Source: Anoplopoma fimbria (taxonomy: Eukaryota; Chordata; Actinopteri; Perciformes; Anoplopomatidae). Taken from it: a stretch of DNA of 64,000 nucleotides. The notes below the pieces were generated by a model. The model was not told the DNA's origin and made no database searches. It saw only the letters and a program-made list of their open reading frames with translations. Below are positions 17,696-29,654 of the stretch, one piece after another. The DNA lies in NCBI RefSeq assembly GCF_027596085.1, contig NC_072465.1:12886857-12950856 (forward strand). Reading direction: 5' to 3'. Each line of letters starts with the position of its first letter. Position 1 is the first letter of the stretch. Position numbers and translations under genes: made by a program.

Positions 17696-20633
17696 GTAAA
17701 ACACAGCCTCAGGGACTGTTCCAAGGTACTGTAGCATCAACTTCAGTTTGTAGAATGGAGATGAATACACGCTGTTAGGGGGGCCTCGTCTCTGAAATGG
17801 TGTTAAATATTACATGTGATTTTAAAGGCATGTGACCCTCCATGACGGCCTACACAAAAATTACAACCCTGCAATTCAATGAAGATATTCAGTCATTTAT
17901 TCCTTGTTGTTTGTACCTGTTTGGTAACTAAAAACAAGGTTATATACTTAGGTCAATAGCTTAAATTAATGCAGAAATACAACAGTCCTGCAATAAATCC
18001 TCCATGAAGCTAATAATGTTCAGTTTGCATTGAAACTGCTAGTTTTGTAGGATATGGTTTGCAGTGTTGTTGAACTCTACCACATTATACAGCCATATGA
18101 AGTTGTAGGATTGGTTGCTGTAACTATTCGTCTTCTCCACACAGGGACTACACTGTAAGGGGCTGTTCACGTTGTGTTAAAAAACACATACAAAATGCCA
18201 GCCATGGAACTTTGTGTGTTTGGGGGGGGTTGCGCTATTGTCGCACCTGCAGTTACTTAGCAACTAAAACCTGTGTGCTTCGATGACGATGATGATGAAG
18301 TTGCTGTAATTTAGCAGTAAGTCTTACTGACTAATCTAAACAAAGATAAATTAAGACTCAGTACCATAAATCCCTTCAGAAGCTCAACGACTTGATTTGT
18401 CTGTGACAATTTGGCTGGCCTTTTTCCCGGGATGTTGTGTCGTCAATCAACAGAAAGGTGAAGCAAGTAAAATATTCTCTGCTACAGATAGTAAATCTCC
18501 AGGAGGTCCTGCACTAAAATTATTAACTTCCCCTCCATTTATTTTCGTAGACTGTTATTTCTGGAATAAATACAAGATATCTGGGGGCTGTGATTGGTTG
18601 TTCCGCGTCACAGGACATGCGGCGCACGTTGCAATATTCCAAAAGTTATAAAATAACTAAATTGGAATAGTGCGCGCTATGACGGCATTGCTCTCACTTT
18701 CCACGCGTCTACATTGACAACACTGGATTTGACAGTGCAAAAAACATATCATGTGATTGGCCCCGAAAAAGACCAAACACTCTAAAGTTCAGCTGAAGGT
18801 GGTATAAGTCTTCATCAGTCCGAGGTAGACAGATAAATTGGGCCTCTGCTTTTACTTGTGTGTTTGTTTGATGAGCTGCAGAGGAGGGATACATTCTGGT
18901 AGTTTAATGTAGTTTTGTTGCTTGAACAAAACAGAAATACAACAAGGACAAAGTGACTACCGAGGCCTTGCATGAATGAACTTTAGTTTTTGGACCTTTT
19001 CAATTTGGCCCCCCATTTCTTACAGTGCAGTCACTCTACAGTGGCATCAGCTCACAGACAATATTGACAGGAGTGGTTATAACAGCAACCAATATTGTAC
19101 ATATGGCATTTGAATACTGAATGGAGATATAATTGTACTTTAAAGCCTGCTGATCCCGCCAGACCCTCCAGCATGGTGCAAATGAATGAACTTTATTTAT
19201 AATTTTAGTGGAGATCCCAAAGATTCCAAAGATAGAATAGACCAGACTTTTTTTTCAGCGTAAAAGCATAGCTCCAATGAAAAGCTGGAACAAGACAAAA
19301 CAATCATACTTTGTGAGAAAAAAAAATATCTTTCAATCCCATCTAAAGAAATGAATAGCAACATTTTGAAGGGGTTAAAACAGAATAGAACAGATCAGTG
19401 TACCTGAATTAAGAAAAACATGATACAATTCCTTAAACATTTCATTATTTAAGGAAAAAAACTTTTTTACAACTTAATAAAGAGGGAATGACTTAAAAAG
19501 AGCAGAATGAGGCCTGTTGGTGCTTTCAGTGTGGATGAGCCTTGCTGTCATATGATGGAAGCTAAATGCAGAGCTGACTCTGACACTCAGACAGGCTCTC
19601 ATCATTCTGAAAGGCCTATTCTGCATAACTGGTGATATATATGCTAATATCACCAGCACCTAGCTCGCTCTGCGGTCCTAAAATTGTTTCACAGGTAAGG
19701 AGAGAGAAGTGTTGGGGGGGATCAGAGCAGCAAAGAGTAATCTTTACCTGGATATCATTTTCTTTGACTTGGGAGTTGATGAGAAGTAATGATAGGAGAT
19801 TAGTTGTGACAGCTCCCAGGTTACAGCCAACACATTAAAGGGGAACTCTCTGCAGGAGGGGGCAACTGTTCTCTGCAGCACGCCACTACTGACAAATAAT
19901 AATATCACACAAATCAACCTCACTGGAGGATTGGTGGTGAAAAAAAATGAATTTGAAAAGAAAAACAATAATGGAGCTCATGGGATTAGATTTATTCGTT
20001 TGTTCACTTGCCAGACTGATGTGTGATACCATACAAATTCCAGTCATCACCTTTTTCTAATGAATAACAAAAGTATAATTATAGTGAATGTGATCACACC
20101 TAATTTGACAGTCTGAGAGAAAGAAAAGTGTTATAATGTTTCATTGTGAGCAGATGAAGAAGTAGTTGTACTGGAGCAGCCAGTCTCAAGGAAGGAGACA
20201 GAACACACACATGCTGTCTTACCTTTAATGATAATTTACATCAAACGTTGCTTCTTATCAGAGGACAGTGATGTTTTCAGCTGTGATAATGTTGACATTA
20301 ACATAACAAGGTCATTTGATCCAGTGATAATATAAACATATTGATAAGAGCAGCTGAGTTTCCCTTAGCCATGCAAACATTTAGTGAGCTTTAGTTTCAG
20401 GAGCAGATGCTGTAGCATAATAAATGAAGTACAGATCGCATTAACACTTTGCAGATGCAATAAAAACACACATTAAAAAAAATATTGTTTGCTTTACATA
20501 AAAAAAACATGCAAACACAACAAATGTTTTAGGCAGTGTTGAATACTGAGACCAACAAGTATTATTTATTGTACCTGTCAACCAAGATAAATGGGGATTT
20601 CTTGTCTTAATTTCTACATTGTTTTTCTAGTTA
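17696..20633. other. FHIT intron between residues 83 and 84 (first part)
   Basis: No gene was recognised. A segment at about 18156-18700 starts 'ggggctgttcacgttg' and is unusually rich in CG-containing motifs such as cgcgtcac and gcgcgctatgacg. It could be an old MITE, but no second terminus could be matched. Confidence 0.45.
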
Positions 20634-20924
20634 GCACTATGACATTATAACAATATAACATATAACATATAACATATAACATATAACATTAACATTCAAC
20701 AATTATTAGAAGGGCTAGCAGCAGTTTAGTGTGAATAGAGAATAAGTTAAAAAGAAATGTTAAGGATAAGTTAAAAGTTTTTAAAATTGTGCAAATATAT
20801 ATCTATGAAGTGAAATGTGAAGTGAAATGTATGAGTGGGGGAGCAGGGAGTAGGTGGAGGTGGCAGTGTTAGAGGTTCAGTGAAAGGGGGAAATAATAAT
20901 TCTTGACTTGGCAAGTCTGGTAGT
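20634..20924 (-). mobile_element. Rex1-type 3' end, truncated copy
   Basis: On the - strand this is the 3' UTR of the Rex1 element at 20994-22140 (shared blocks 'gggctagcagcagtttag', 'aaaagtttttaaaattgt', 'gggagtaggtggaggtggca', 'gtctggtagtc'). It is followed by the ATATGTT-type tandem tail seen as (atataac)n at about 20656-20687. It breaks off at 'tctggtagtc'. Confidence 0.78.
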
Positions 20925-20993
20925 CACTATGACAATAAAACATATGTAACATTAACATACAACAATTTAAAAAAACAACAACATATATCTCTG
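20925..20993 (-). repeat. third, very short Rex1-type tail
   Basis: The string 'actatgacaataaaacatatgtaacattaacatacaacaat' repeats, with changes, the extreme 3' end of the two neighbouring Rex1 copies. This gives three tails head to tail. Confidence 0.6.
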
Positions 20994-22140
20994 TAGCACT
21001 ATGACATTATAACAATATAACATATAACATATAACATATAACATATAACATTATTCAACAAGTACAGTAGAAGGGCTAGCAGCAGTTTAGTGTGAATAGA
21101 GAATAAGTTAAAAAGAAATGTTAAATAAGTTAAAAGTTTTTAAAATTGTCAAATATATATCAGTGGGGGAGCAGGGAGTAGGTGGAGGTGGCAACTGTTC
21201 AGAGGTTCAGTTTTCTGATTCAGAATACAGCCAGGGGGAAAAAGCTATTTGTGAGTCTGGTAGTCCGTGTTCGGATGCTTGCGTCTATGAGAACATCATA
21301 ACGGAGGGGAGATGCCGGTGATACGCTCCGCTGTCTTCACCACCCTCTGCAGGGCCTTGCGGTCGGCAGCGGAGCAGCTACCATACCAGGCAGTGATGCA
21401 GCCTGAGAGGATGCTCTCAATGGTGCATCTGTAAAAGTTTGTTAAAGTTTTTGAAGACATGCCAAACTTCTTGAGTCTCCTCAGGAAGTATAGCCGCTTC
21501 TGTGCACTTTTGACTGCTGAGCCTGCCTGCATGGACCAGGTTAGGTCATCCTTGATGTACACACCGAGGAATTTGAAGTTGGAGACTCTCTCCACTTCAG
21601 CTCCCTCGATGTGTATGGGGTCCTGACCCCCTCTGCAGCTTCCTGAAATCCACGATCATCTCCTTGGTTTTGCAGACGTTGAGAGACAGGTTGTTGTCTT
21701 GGCACCATTCTGCCAAGACCCTTACCTCATCTCTATAGGCGGTCTCATCGTTGTTAGAGATGAGACCCAGGATGGTAGTGTCGTCTGCAAACTTCAGGAT
21801 GATGTTGGAACTGTGTGTTGCCACACAATGCGTGTACAGGGAGTACAGGAGGGGACTGAGTACGCAGCCCTGGGGGCCCCGGTACTCAGGGTCAGTGAGG
21901 AGGAGGTGTGGTTGCCCATTCTCACCACCTGGGGTTTCGTCAGGAAGTCCAGGATCCAGTTGCACAGGGGTGTTTTAAGACCCAGGCCCCTGAGCTTCGG
22001 GACGAGCTTGGCAGGCACAATAGTGTTGAATGCTGAGCTGTAGTCCACAAACAGCATCCTCACATATGTGTTGCTCTTTTCCAGGTGGGAGAGGGTGGCG
22101 TGTGTAGCTAGGGCAATGGCATCGTCTGTTGATCGGTTAC
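20994..22140 (-). mobile_element. Rex1 (Rex1/Babar) LINE, 5'-truncated
   Basis: This non-LTR retrotransposon is antisense to FHIT. RT blocks readable on the - strand across three frames are [28 protein letters not shown] (first catalytic Asp region), [25 protein letters not shown] (catalytic FADD), NNLSLNVCKTKEMIVDFRK, FKFLGVYIKDDLTWS, TNFYRCTIESILSGCITAWYG and ADRKALQRVVKTAERITG. These match the Rex1 family as I recall it. At least two frameshifts (near 21596 and 21800-21960) break it. The 3' UTR and tandem tail extend to about 20994. It ends about 310 bp before the FHIT microexon. Confidence 0.88.
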
Positions 22141-22456
22141 AATATACACTGAATCAGCCATTCTTCTTTGAAATAGTGTTTGCAATCTATGTATCTGTGT
22201 ATATTCCATACTGTATGTGTACAACAATATAAATGTCTCTCCTTGTCACTCCACTTGAAGAAAAGCAGAATAAAAAAATGGTCATGAAGTAATAAATGTC
22301 AGGAAAGGAGGCAATGAAACAAATACATTTTTTGTTGTTGTTTTTAATTGGGGAAGAAGTTGAGGTGCTGTAGCTCATCTGAAATTATAATATCTCTATG
22401 AATTATTAATGTAGATATTTCTGAATTACCTAATTACCTCTTTCTGTTCCCACCAG
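22141..22456. other. intron end before FHIT microexon
   Basis: It is AT-rich with a polypyrimidine-rich acceptor region (ttacctctttctgttcccaccag) and nothing else recognised. Confidence 0.6.
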
Positions 22457-22486
22457 GATGGCCCTGAAGCCGGACAAACCGTGAAG
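22457..22486 (+). CDS. fhit: FHIT 30-nt microexon, residues 84-93
   Basis: The microexon encodes DGPEAGQTVK, identical as I recall it to human FHIT 84-93. This is the flexible loop just before the histidine triad, in the substrate phosphate-binding region. The acceptor is ttcccaccag|GA behind a pyrimidine-rich tract, and the donor is AAG|gtgaga. It is in phase 0 on both sides, so skipping it would keep the reading frame. It is too short to be found by ORF length and was identified by joining it to the exons at 17550-17695 and 39049-39117. A Rex1 LINE ends about 310 bp upstream. Confidence 0.97.
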
Positions 22487-24589
22487 GTGAGAACTTAATA
22501 ATTCACTGCCTTTAAATATGTCATGAGGCCTCTGCAACAGTTATACACTATTAAATAATCATCACATTTGTGGTGCTTAACTCTTGGCATGGCTGAATAA
22601 TTCACAGATCTTTTCTAAAAGGTTTAAATCTTCTCTGGTTTGTTTGGAGGCTGTATGGAATGATTCAGTTGAAGGACTGGGGTCTCATAGGTTAAAGTGA
22701 AAGGGACAGAATCATTAGCAGTTACTGCAACTAAACAATCTGCTCAACCCTTCATAGGCTAGTACCCTCTACTATGGTGATATATTTTGAACCAGATAGT
22801 TAACATAACATTGCATTCATTTTGAAGATACTTTTGTTCATGACTTACAGTGTGTAGAGTGTGAAATGCTATACAAGAACATCTTCTTTGAAAGTTGAAA
22901 TAATTTTGGTTATTTCACATGAAAATTATGTGTCTGCTGTTCTTTGTTTTTGGTTGTAGCGGTCCATTGAGCCTCCCGTGTTCAAACGGGGGGGGAGGGA
23001 TTCATACTTCTTTTTCGTTCTTTAAACAACAACATGAGTTCCTTTAAAGAGAGAGTGTCCCAGAGTTTGCACCCTTATAAACCCATTTGTATGATTACTT
23101 ACATAGAGAAAACGTAGACACAGAAAAGTCAGGAGAGATCTGAGAGGCATTAGGCTGGAGGCAGAAGGAGACTATGACGGCAGGCGTTTGGTTGAGTGTG
23201 GCCATTTGCAACATGTATAATCACTTTTGCCGCATCGAATTAACTAATTTGTTTTAAGAATACAGAATCCTGATGCTCCACACCCAGATAAGTCCTACTG
23301 CTTTCGCTATGTTACTGTTAGCTGATTCAGCTCCAAAGTGCACTTACTCATCCTTCAGTGAGTACCAAAGGCAAAAGTCCTTCTGTCCACCTGCATTTTT
23401 TCCAAGCAACCTACCGCCCTCTCCCTAAAAAAGCAATCTTCATTGTGTGCCCGAAGAGAACGTCTTTTTAGAAGATCTTTATTTTTCCATTTCCACAACA
23501 ACCCCCCATTTTTCATCTACAGATTTTTTCAGATGAAATGGCTTTCATCTGGCAATACAAACAAGGTCAAAGAGTAATGCATTTTTGTTTTGAGTTCAGA
23601 TAGATTCACACCTGCAAGTAGGTTATATTTTTGCATTATCAGAATATCAGCAGCTGTAAAAAAGCTTTTGTTGAGTGGCTTTACTACAGGAAAGCACACC
23701 AGGGGAGCAGTGAATCAAAACAGTAATAGAGGAGCTGTTGTTTCCAACTGATCCTTAACTCACTGAAATAATCTGCATATTTCATCAAGTAATTTTAACC
23801 AAAGCAACTTTGATGTGTGGACCTGTCTGGTCTTTTTATAAAAACAGATTATTTTAGCGCGTATAGCACACCTGCTACAGTAGTGGCCCACCCCCATCGA
23901 TCATATGGGTTATTGCAATCAGGTGCCTGTGCGCAAGCAATAAAAATGGTCCTTTGATTGAATAAGAGTGAGGCAGGCTATAAGAGAGAAGCAAATGCAC
24001 TCATAAACTCACTGCCTGGAGTCGCGCAGACACAAGACAAATCTCTGTGTTATGAGTGATGGAATTAGATTATATTTTTGTCTTATGGAAAATGCAGGGT
24101 GATTATAGTGATTTATCATGTGGATGTCTGTGTATAGATTCTACTTGTTTACTAAGCAAGCCTGGCTGTTATATATGAGTTTTTATAGATAAAACTCAAT
24201 TAGATGTAATATGCATAAAGTATACTATACTGAATAAACCCACAGGATTGTATTTTTTTAGCAGTGAACATAGAACATTGAGTGAGAGGCAGAGTAAGTG
24301 AGGCACAGGAAGCATATGATGGTTTTGATTTGAAAAGTCTAAATAGATTCTGCATCTGAGAAAGGATTAGTATGGCTGCTTTAATGGCTGTTCATGGAGC
24401 TGTTGCATCTAATGTCAGTGTAATAAGATGCATTAGTGAAGGTTTGAGCTCGTCAGGACTCACAGATAACAAACAAGAAAAATATTTAATGTCCACTCGG
24501 AGGAGGAAGAAAAACTTGGCCTTGTTAACCCCTGCAAGCTCAGGTTTCATTTTGAGCTAGAGCTCACCAGAGAGAACTGAGTTGATGTC
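22487..24589. other. FHIT intron between residues 93 and 94 (first part)
   Basis: No gene was recognised. The stretch 23855-24050 carries a caataaaaatgg signal and could be a degraded LTR, but no partner was found. Confidence 0.4.
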
Positions 24590-25440
24590 GATAGGAACAA
24601 AAAACATTCATCTAAATAGTGCCTTTCACAGACACCAGTCACAAAGTGCTTCACAGTCAAAGAAATAAAAATAAAACACAATGAAATAAATAAAACAAGG
24701 ATAAAAACACCAGATCAAATATACAAGGAAAACAGACACAAGACAGACGTTAAAACAGAAAATACCAAATGCTACAGTAATGCCTGTCTGAACCGTGTGG
24801 TTTTTAAGCTACTTTTTAAAAGAGTCCACAGAGTCCAAAGAGCCTCAAGCTTATTGGGAGACAATCGTGTTTAAGGGCTGCCGACTGAAAAGTACGATCT
24901 CCCTGAATTTTAAAACATGTCTGAGGTACAATTTAAAACGCTGGGTAGAGGACTTAGGGGTCGTGGTGTGGAGATGCAGAAGGTCCATGATGTACTGTGG
25001 AGCATGGCCATGTAAGGCTCTATAAATCAACATTTTAAAATGAATTCTAAAATGAACTGGGATCCAGTTCAGAGAGGTTAAAATAGGTGCAATATGTGAT
25101 CATCTGCTGTATGATGTTAAGAGTTTAGCAGCAGAATGGTGGACATTTCAAAAATTGTGTAAGGAAGATTTATTAAGGCAGGTAAAAAGAGAATTACAGT
25201 TCAACTAACGTGATGAGATAAACGCATCTGTAATAGCATCTCCTTTTTTGGCACAACAAGTAAGTGTCCTATAGTGAGCATCAAAACTCATAAAAGTCAA
25301 AAATCACAATAAGATTATGCTGTATAGACCGAGAAGATGAGGATAAGGCACCAAGGTTCTGCCTGATCGATTTGTGAAGGTTATCGGGAGCAATAATCAA
25401 TAGTTCTGTTTTATCTACTTTAACTGCAGGAAATTATTTG
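24590..25440 (-). mobile_element. L2-type LINE 3' part (low-coordinate half of split element)
   Basis: The - strand reads the end of an RT: LQLK near 25425, LLIIAPD-like residues near 25400, the AITDAFISSR block near 25230, CNSLF, then LIYRALHGHAPQYIMDLL and REIVLFSRQPLN near 24851-25033. A 3' UTR with 'cacaaagtgcttcacag' follows. Multiple stops are present. The 5' half of a matching LINE lies at 29655-31450 on the same strand. The gypsy-like element lies exactly between, so this is read as one old LINE split by insertion. Confidence 0.68.
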
Positions 25441-25724
25441 CCATTGTCACAGCCCGGCTCAGTGACTGTGACAAAACAGGGAGACAAGTGAGTTGGCTGC
25501 TAAGCAAAGCATTTTATTTGCCACAAAACTAAACGACAAAGGGTAGTTATCAGCCTGTAGAAGAAATTTTAGAGAAGCAGAGGAGAAGGAGATGGGAAAC
25601 CCTGCACTAGGAAGAACATTGTAAACATCTCAAAAGCAAGGTGCTCTTGAAAAGCTTCAGCCACAATATTTTATGAGTGATTCGTAGTTTTCAGTCACGT
25701 GAAATGCGCCCGCCGCACCTGCCC

Positions 25725-25964
25725 TTAGCCCACTACCTTTCTGAGAAAGATGACGGTAGCCTTTGCAAACCCACACTTTGCCAAGTTGATCGTCAGGTTT
25801 GCATCGCGCAACCGATCAAACAGCGCCATGATGCGGTAGACATGATCTTTTGAGGTATCGCTGTAGATCACTACATCATCAAGGTACATAGCACAGCCAT
25901 CCAGTCCAGACACAACCGTATTCATTAGACGATGAAAGGTCATTCCGCAACCCAAACTCATCAC
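25725..25964 (-). pseudogene. reverse transcriptase remnant of Gmr1-like element
   Basis: It reads MSLGCGMTFHRLMNTVVSG, then GCAMYLDDVVIYSDTS with the YLDD catalytic box, then NLTINLAKCGFAKATVIFL and KVVG before a stop. The N-terminal fingers and the RNase H domain are missing. It lies about 240 bp downstream of the integrase on the same strand. Confidence 0.82.
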
Positions 25965-26201
25965 TTAATAAAGAAAAGACCAAAAGGAGTTATAAAACCA
26001 GACACTTCTCTAGCTCGTTGGGACAGTGGCACTTGCCAATATCCTCATGTACCGTCAAATTCACCAGTGACCGTCTTCCCACAGTACCTGCCGTTAGCAC
26101 AGGTTTAACCGCCTGCTGTTGATACTCCCCCGATGCAGTAGGCGGTGACCCATGAGTGTAATAGGATTTTAACATCTACATGTCAAATTTGAGTTTTCCT
26201 T

Positions 26202-26985
26202 CTACGCTTTTGGTGTCAACAACAAATACTTATGCAAAACTGTGAAGAGACCGTGAAATTTTGCCTGAGTTGGTGAACCCATGAGAGGCAACAACGCCAG
26301 TTCCTGATTGCCAGGACTGAACTGGTTGATCTCAGCTCTCCGGTCATAAAGGTGGGTCATTATTGTCTGGGCAGAGGTTAAACTCTCCTTCAGGCCCTGC
26401 AACTACATCATGCAACAAAGTTAGCGGCACATGCATTTTATGCCTAAAGACAAGCTCATTTGGGCTAAACCCAGTGCTCTCCTGCACAACCTCTCTGGCA
26501 GCTAACAGCAACCAGGGCATCCCCTCCTCCCAGTCTTGATTTAGTTCAATGCAGTAGCCCCACAACTGAGACTTGAGAGTTTGATGAAACATCTCCATTG
26601 CCCTTTGGCTCTGAGCATGGTACGCAGGAGCTTGAATATGTTTTACCCGGAGCTGCTTCAAGACTTTTGGAATTGGAACCCTGATCACTTTGAAATACTT
26701 TTGGAATTCCAGAGATGGAATTAAACTACGTCAGTGCTTTGACCACAGATGTAGCATTAATGGTGCGCAACGGATAGGCAGCCGGATATATTTTGCTTTG
26801 ACACATTACTGTAAGCAAATAGTTACTTCCAGATTTTGAACGCGGTCAACACAATCAATGATAAGATGCTCAAATGGCTGAGCGATTGCTGGAATTGGAG
26901 CCAGAGGAGCCATTTTCATGGTTTGGTTAGGTTTACCTGTCATTTCACATGTATGACATTTTTCATATGTCTAGACACATCCCAC
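26202..26985 (-). pseudogene. integrase remnant of Gmr1-like element
   Basis: From N to C: a CHTCEMTGKPNQ zinc-binding end, PFEHLIIDCVD with the first catalytic Asp (about 26860), then a stretch with frame breaks. Next come LRVKHIQAPAYHAQSQRAMEMFHQTLKSQ with the catalytic Glu (about 26600), MPWLLLAAREVVQESTGFSPNELVF and a C-terminal segment (LALLPLMGSPTQAKFHGLFTVL). The MLKSYYTHGSPPTASGE segment at 26175 continues the integrase-to-RT linker. Confidence 0.8.
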
Positions 26986-27985
26986 TTCACACCAGGCCAG
27001 AAAACAACAAACTGAGAACATAGTCATACGTCTTTCGGATCCCCAAATGCCCTGATTGATTGCGCAACATCCTCAGCACTTCTTCCCGGAATTAGGATGG
27101 GACCACAACCTGAAAAACAGGATTTCCCACAAAGTTTTCTCCAAGCGGTAACCTTTTTCTCACCAACAAGACTTATTGCAGCAGATAACCCTTTGCAGCA
27201 CTCTTCCCATCGACATTCGAGAGCACACAGTCGAACTGCTCACTAAACGCAGGATCCGCCCATTGCTCTGCCGTGAAGTCGCTGTGGGACACAGACAAAA
27301 GAGAGTCGGCTGTATACACAGAGTAGGCCCTACTTTTGTCTTAGATAGTCTGCTCAACCTCAGGTTCTGCCACCCAACCACACATAGCCCGTGTAACTGC
27401 ACAAGCTGTAAAGACAGCAGGGAAACACTGCACACTGCACACAAGCTAATGCAATGGAACTGGCAGCACATTTAAACCCATTCCCAGCATTAGAATGTAC
27501 TCACCAGTGTTAGTATCCTCAGAAAAAGGCAGCACAGAACTCACAAGGAATTAATTAAAAGCCCCCGTATCTCTCATTGTTTTAATCGATACCTTGACAT
27601 CAGGCAGTGACACATGGCCATTAGACACAAAACCTGAGAAAGCAGACTATTCCAAGCTGCAATCCACTCCAAGTTCCACCTGCTCACAGTAAGGAAAAAC
27701 ACAGGGAGAAATAACAGGACTGAAATTCGGACAGAAACAGCCAGTACTACAGGCTTGACATGCACACAACTGAACCCACTGTTGGAACTTGTCTTAACAG
27801 GGCATTCAGCCTTCCAATGTCCCCTGCCCTTACAGTAATGGCTTGGTCACTAGCCTCAACCTTCAGCTGACTACTTGTCACCACGGTGCGTCAATACATA
27901 CTCGTCTGCCTGAGTGGCTGCTTCTGCAGCTGTCTTGACTTTATTTTCACTTTTATAAGTAGCAATGTGACTGGGAACAGAATCT

Positions 27986-28702
27986 TTAAACTGCTCCAGA
28001 ACTATCAAATTGCACAAAGTTTTTATTACACCAACGACTGAAGTGAGTAGTTGACTCCCTGGTAAACTCCATGTGTGTCTGCCTACCAGACTTCTCCCAA
28101 GACCTAAACCTCTGGTGGTATGCCTCAGACACTAACTGATAGGCTGCTAACACTGCAGCCTTGACAGACATAAATCTTACTTTCAGCCAAACTGAGCGTG
28201 GAATATGCCTGCTGCGCCTTACCTGTGAGAACGCATTGTAAGAGTAACGTGCAATCAGCATCCGACCAATCTCTACTCTCGGCAACAAGCTCAAAAAGCG
28301 AGAAAAAGGTATTGGGTTCAGCAGATCCAACCAAGACATGCCCCACGCCACCAACATCACTCAAACTTATTCTGCGCTCAGTTCAAGTCTTTTAATTTCC
28401 ACTTGCAACAACAATAGCTCTTTGCACTGCTCAAAAGTCAACTCAGTAACGTTACTTCCCCTTGCTTAACTAGTGGCAGATGCATCAAACGTGTCCGCAT
28501 CGGGCCCACCAGCATGGGTTTTAGAGTGGAGAACACCCACTTCTACTAGGTTATCTTTCAAGATGTTTTTTATGTTCTCCTTCAAACGGTTATCCCCCAC
28601 ATCCATCTTAAAATGCTCAGCAATTTTCAGCAACTGCTCCCGTGAACAACTTTCCAATAACTCCCCTGAAGGAACTCTCAAAAAGTCTTCCACAGCAGCC
28701 AT
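27986..28702 (-). pseudogene. gag remnant of Gmr1-like element
   Basis: The structural protein starts MAAVEDFLRVPSGELLESC at 28702 and continues with EQLLKIAEHFKMDVGDNRL, LKENIKNILKDNLVEVGVL. After frame changes it reads LLQCVLTGKAQQAYSTLSL, AAVLAAYQLVSEAYHQRFRSW and FTRESTTHFSRWC. These are typical capsid-region blocks of this group. A zinc knuckle follows at about 27805-27848 (HYCKGRGHWKAECP), with Ser in place of the usual first Cys. There are several frameshifts. Confidence 0.75.
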
Positions 28703-28910
28703 AACAAACAAGAGGATACTTCTTACCTGCCGGAATACACATAAAACCCATGAGTACAAAAGAAAAATGCGCTAAGCCGCCTACAGCCAGAGATCAAACG
28801 GCCCATATACAGCCAAACATCACCGCAGCCCTGTCCCTCCAACTGCCTAACCAGAGTCTAACTAAACTCCCCCCTAATTTTCAGGTGCTACTTGTGGTGG
28901 GTACTTTAAC

Positions 28911-29483
28911 ACGCATTACATTACATTACATTACAGTCATTTAGCAGACGCTTTTATCCAAAAAAACAATAATTGCAACAAACTAATACGAATACAATAG
29001 GTGCAGCGAACTGATACGAATACAATAAGTGCAACAACTAATACGAATGCAACCAATCGCCCCGAGGCAGCAGAGCGAAGTGGTCGGGCGGGGGTGTAGG
29101 GCTTGACCATGGCCTGGAGATAGGTTCCTTTCACTGCCCTGTAGGCTAGCACCAGAGTCTTAAACTGGATGCGAGCTCTTACAGGGAGCCAGTGTAGAGA
29201 ACGAAGAAGGGAAGTTGTGTGGGAGAACTTGGGGCGATTGAACACCAGACGTGCTGCAGCTTTCTGGACAAGCTCCAGAGGTCTGATGGCCGACGCCGGG
29301 GCTCCGGCAAGTAGTGAGTTGCAGTAGTCCAGGCGGGAGATGACCAGAGCCTGGATGAGCACCTGCGCCGTCTCCTTAGTGAGGAAGGGGCGAATCCTCC
29401 TGATGTTGTAGAGGAGGAATCTGCAGGAGCGTGTGACCGATGCAATGTTTGCTGAGAACGACAGTTGGTCGTCCAGGGTCACG
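28911..29483 (-). mobile_element. L2 LINE, family A, copy 1 (truncated, in gypsy element)
   Basis: It has a TGTAA-type tail, seen as (attac)n at 28915-28934, followed by the conserved 'agtcatttagcagacgctttta' 3' end. On the - strand it reads RT residues VTLDDQLSFSANIASVT, LIQALVISRLDYCNSLLAG, LQKAAARLVFNRPKFSH and LRSLHWLPVRARIQFKTLVLAYRAVKG. It ends abruptly at 'ggtcac|gcagg'; cacgc occurs on both sides and may be a short TSD. The same family occurs at 50245 and 56441. Confidence 0.85.
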
Positions 29484-29654
29484 CAGGCCCAGTAAGGCCA
29501 CCATATACTGGCAACCCACCTGCAGCCTTGGATGTGCCCCCGAGACATTTGCTCCAACCACTTTCATCACCACCCAAGCAAAAAACCCTGAACGAACTCC
29601 AAAGGGAATCCGCTCTTCAGCCTAACAATGACAGAACAACAGCTCATTAACTCA

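Larger units (their letters stand above)
25447..29654 (-). mobile_element. Gmr1-like Ty3/gypsy LTR retrotransposon, degraded
   Basis: On the - strand the order is gag (28702 to about 27800, with zinc knuckle), protease/linker region, integrase (about 26985-26202), then reverse transcriptase (25964-25725). Gag, IN and RT sequences are Ty3/gypsy-like, but IN precedes RT. That order is characteristic of the Gmr1 group of deuterostome gypsy elements. The low-coordinate end starts TGTCACAGCCCGG at 25447 and contains a - strand AATAAA, consistent with a 3' LTR; no matching 5' LTR was found. The RT fingers and RNase H are deleted. An L2 LINE is inserted at 28911-29483. The high-coordinate boundary is approximate. 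Confidence 0.75.

Noticed and set aside
18156..18740. Possible MITE starting ggggctgttcacg
   Set aside because: The left end looks plausible, but I could not find a matching inverted end or target duplication.
23855..24060. Possible solo LTR with an AATAAA-like signal
   Set aside because: There is no TG...CA boundary with flanking duplication and no second copy in the window.
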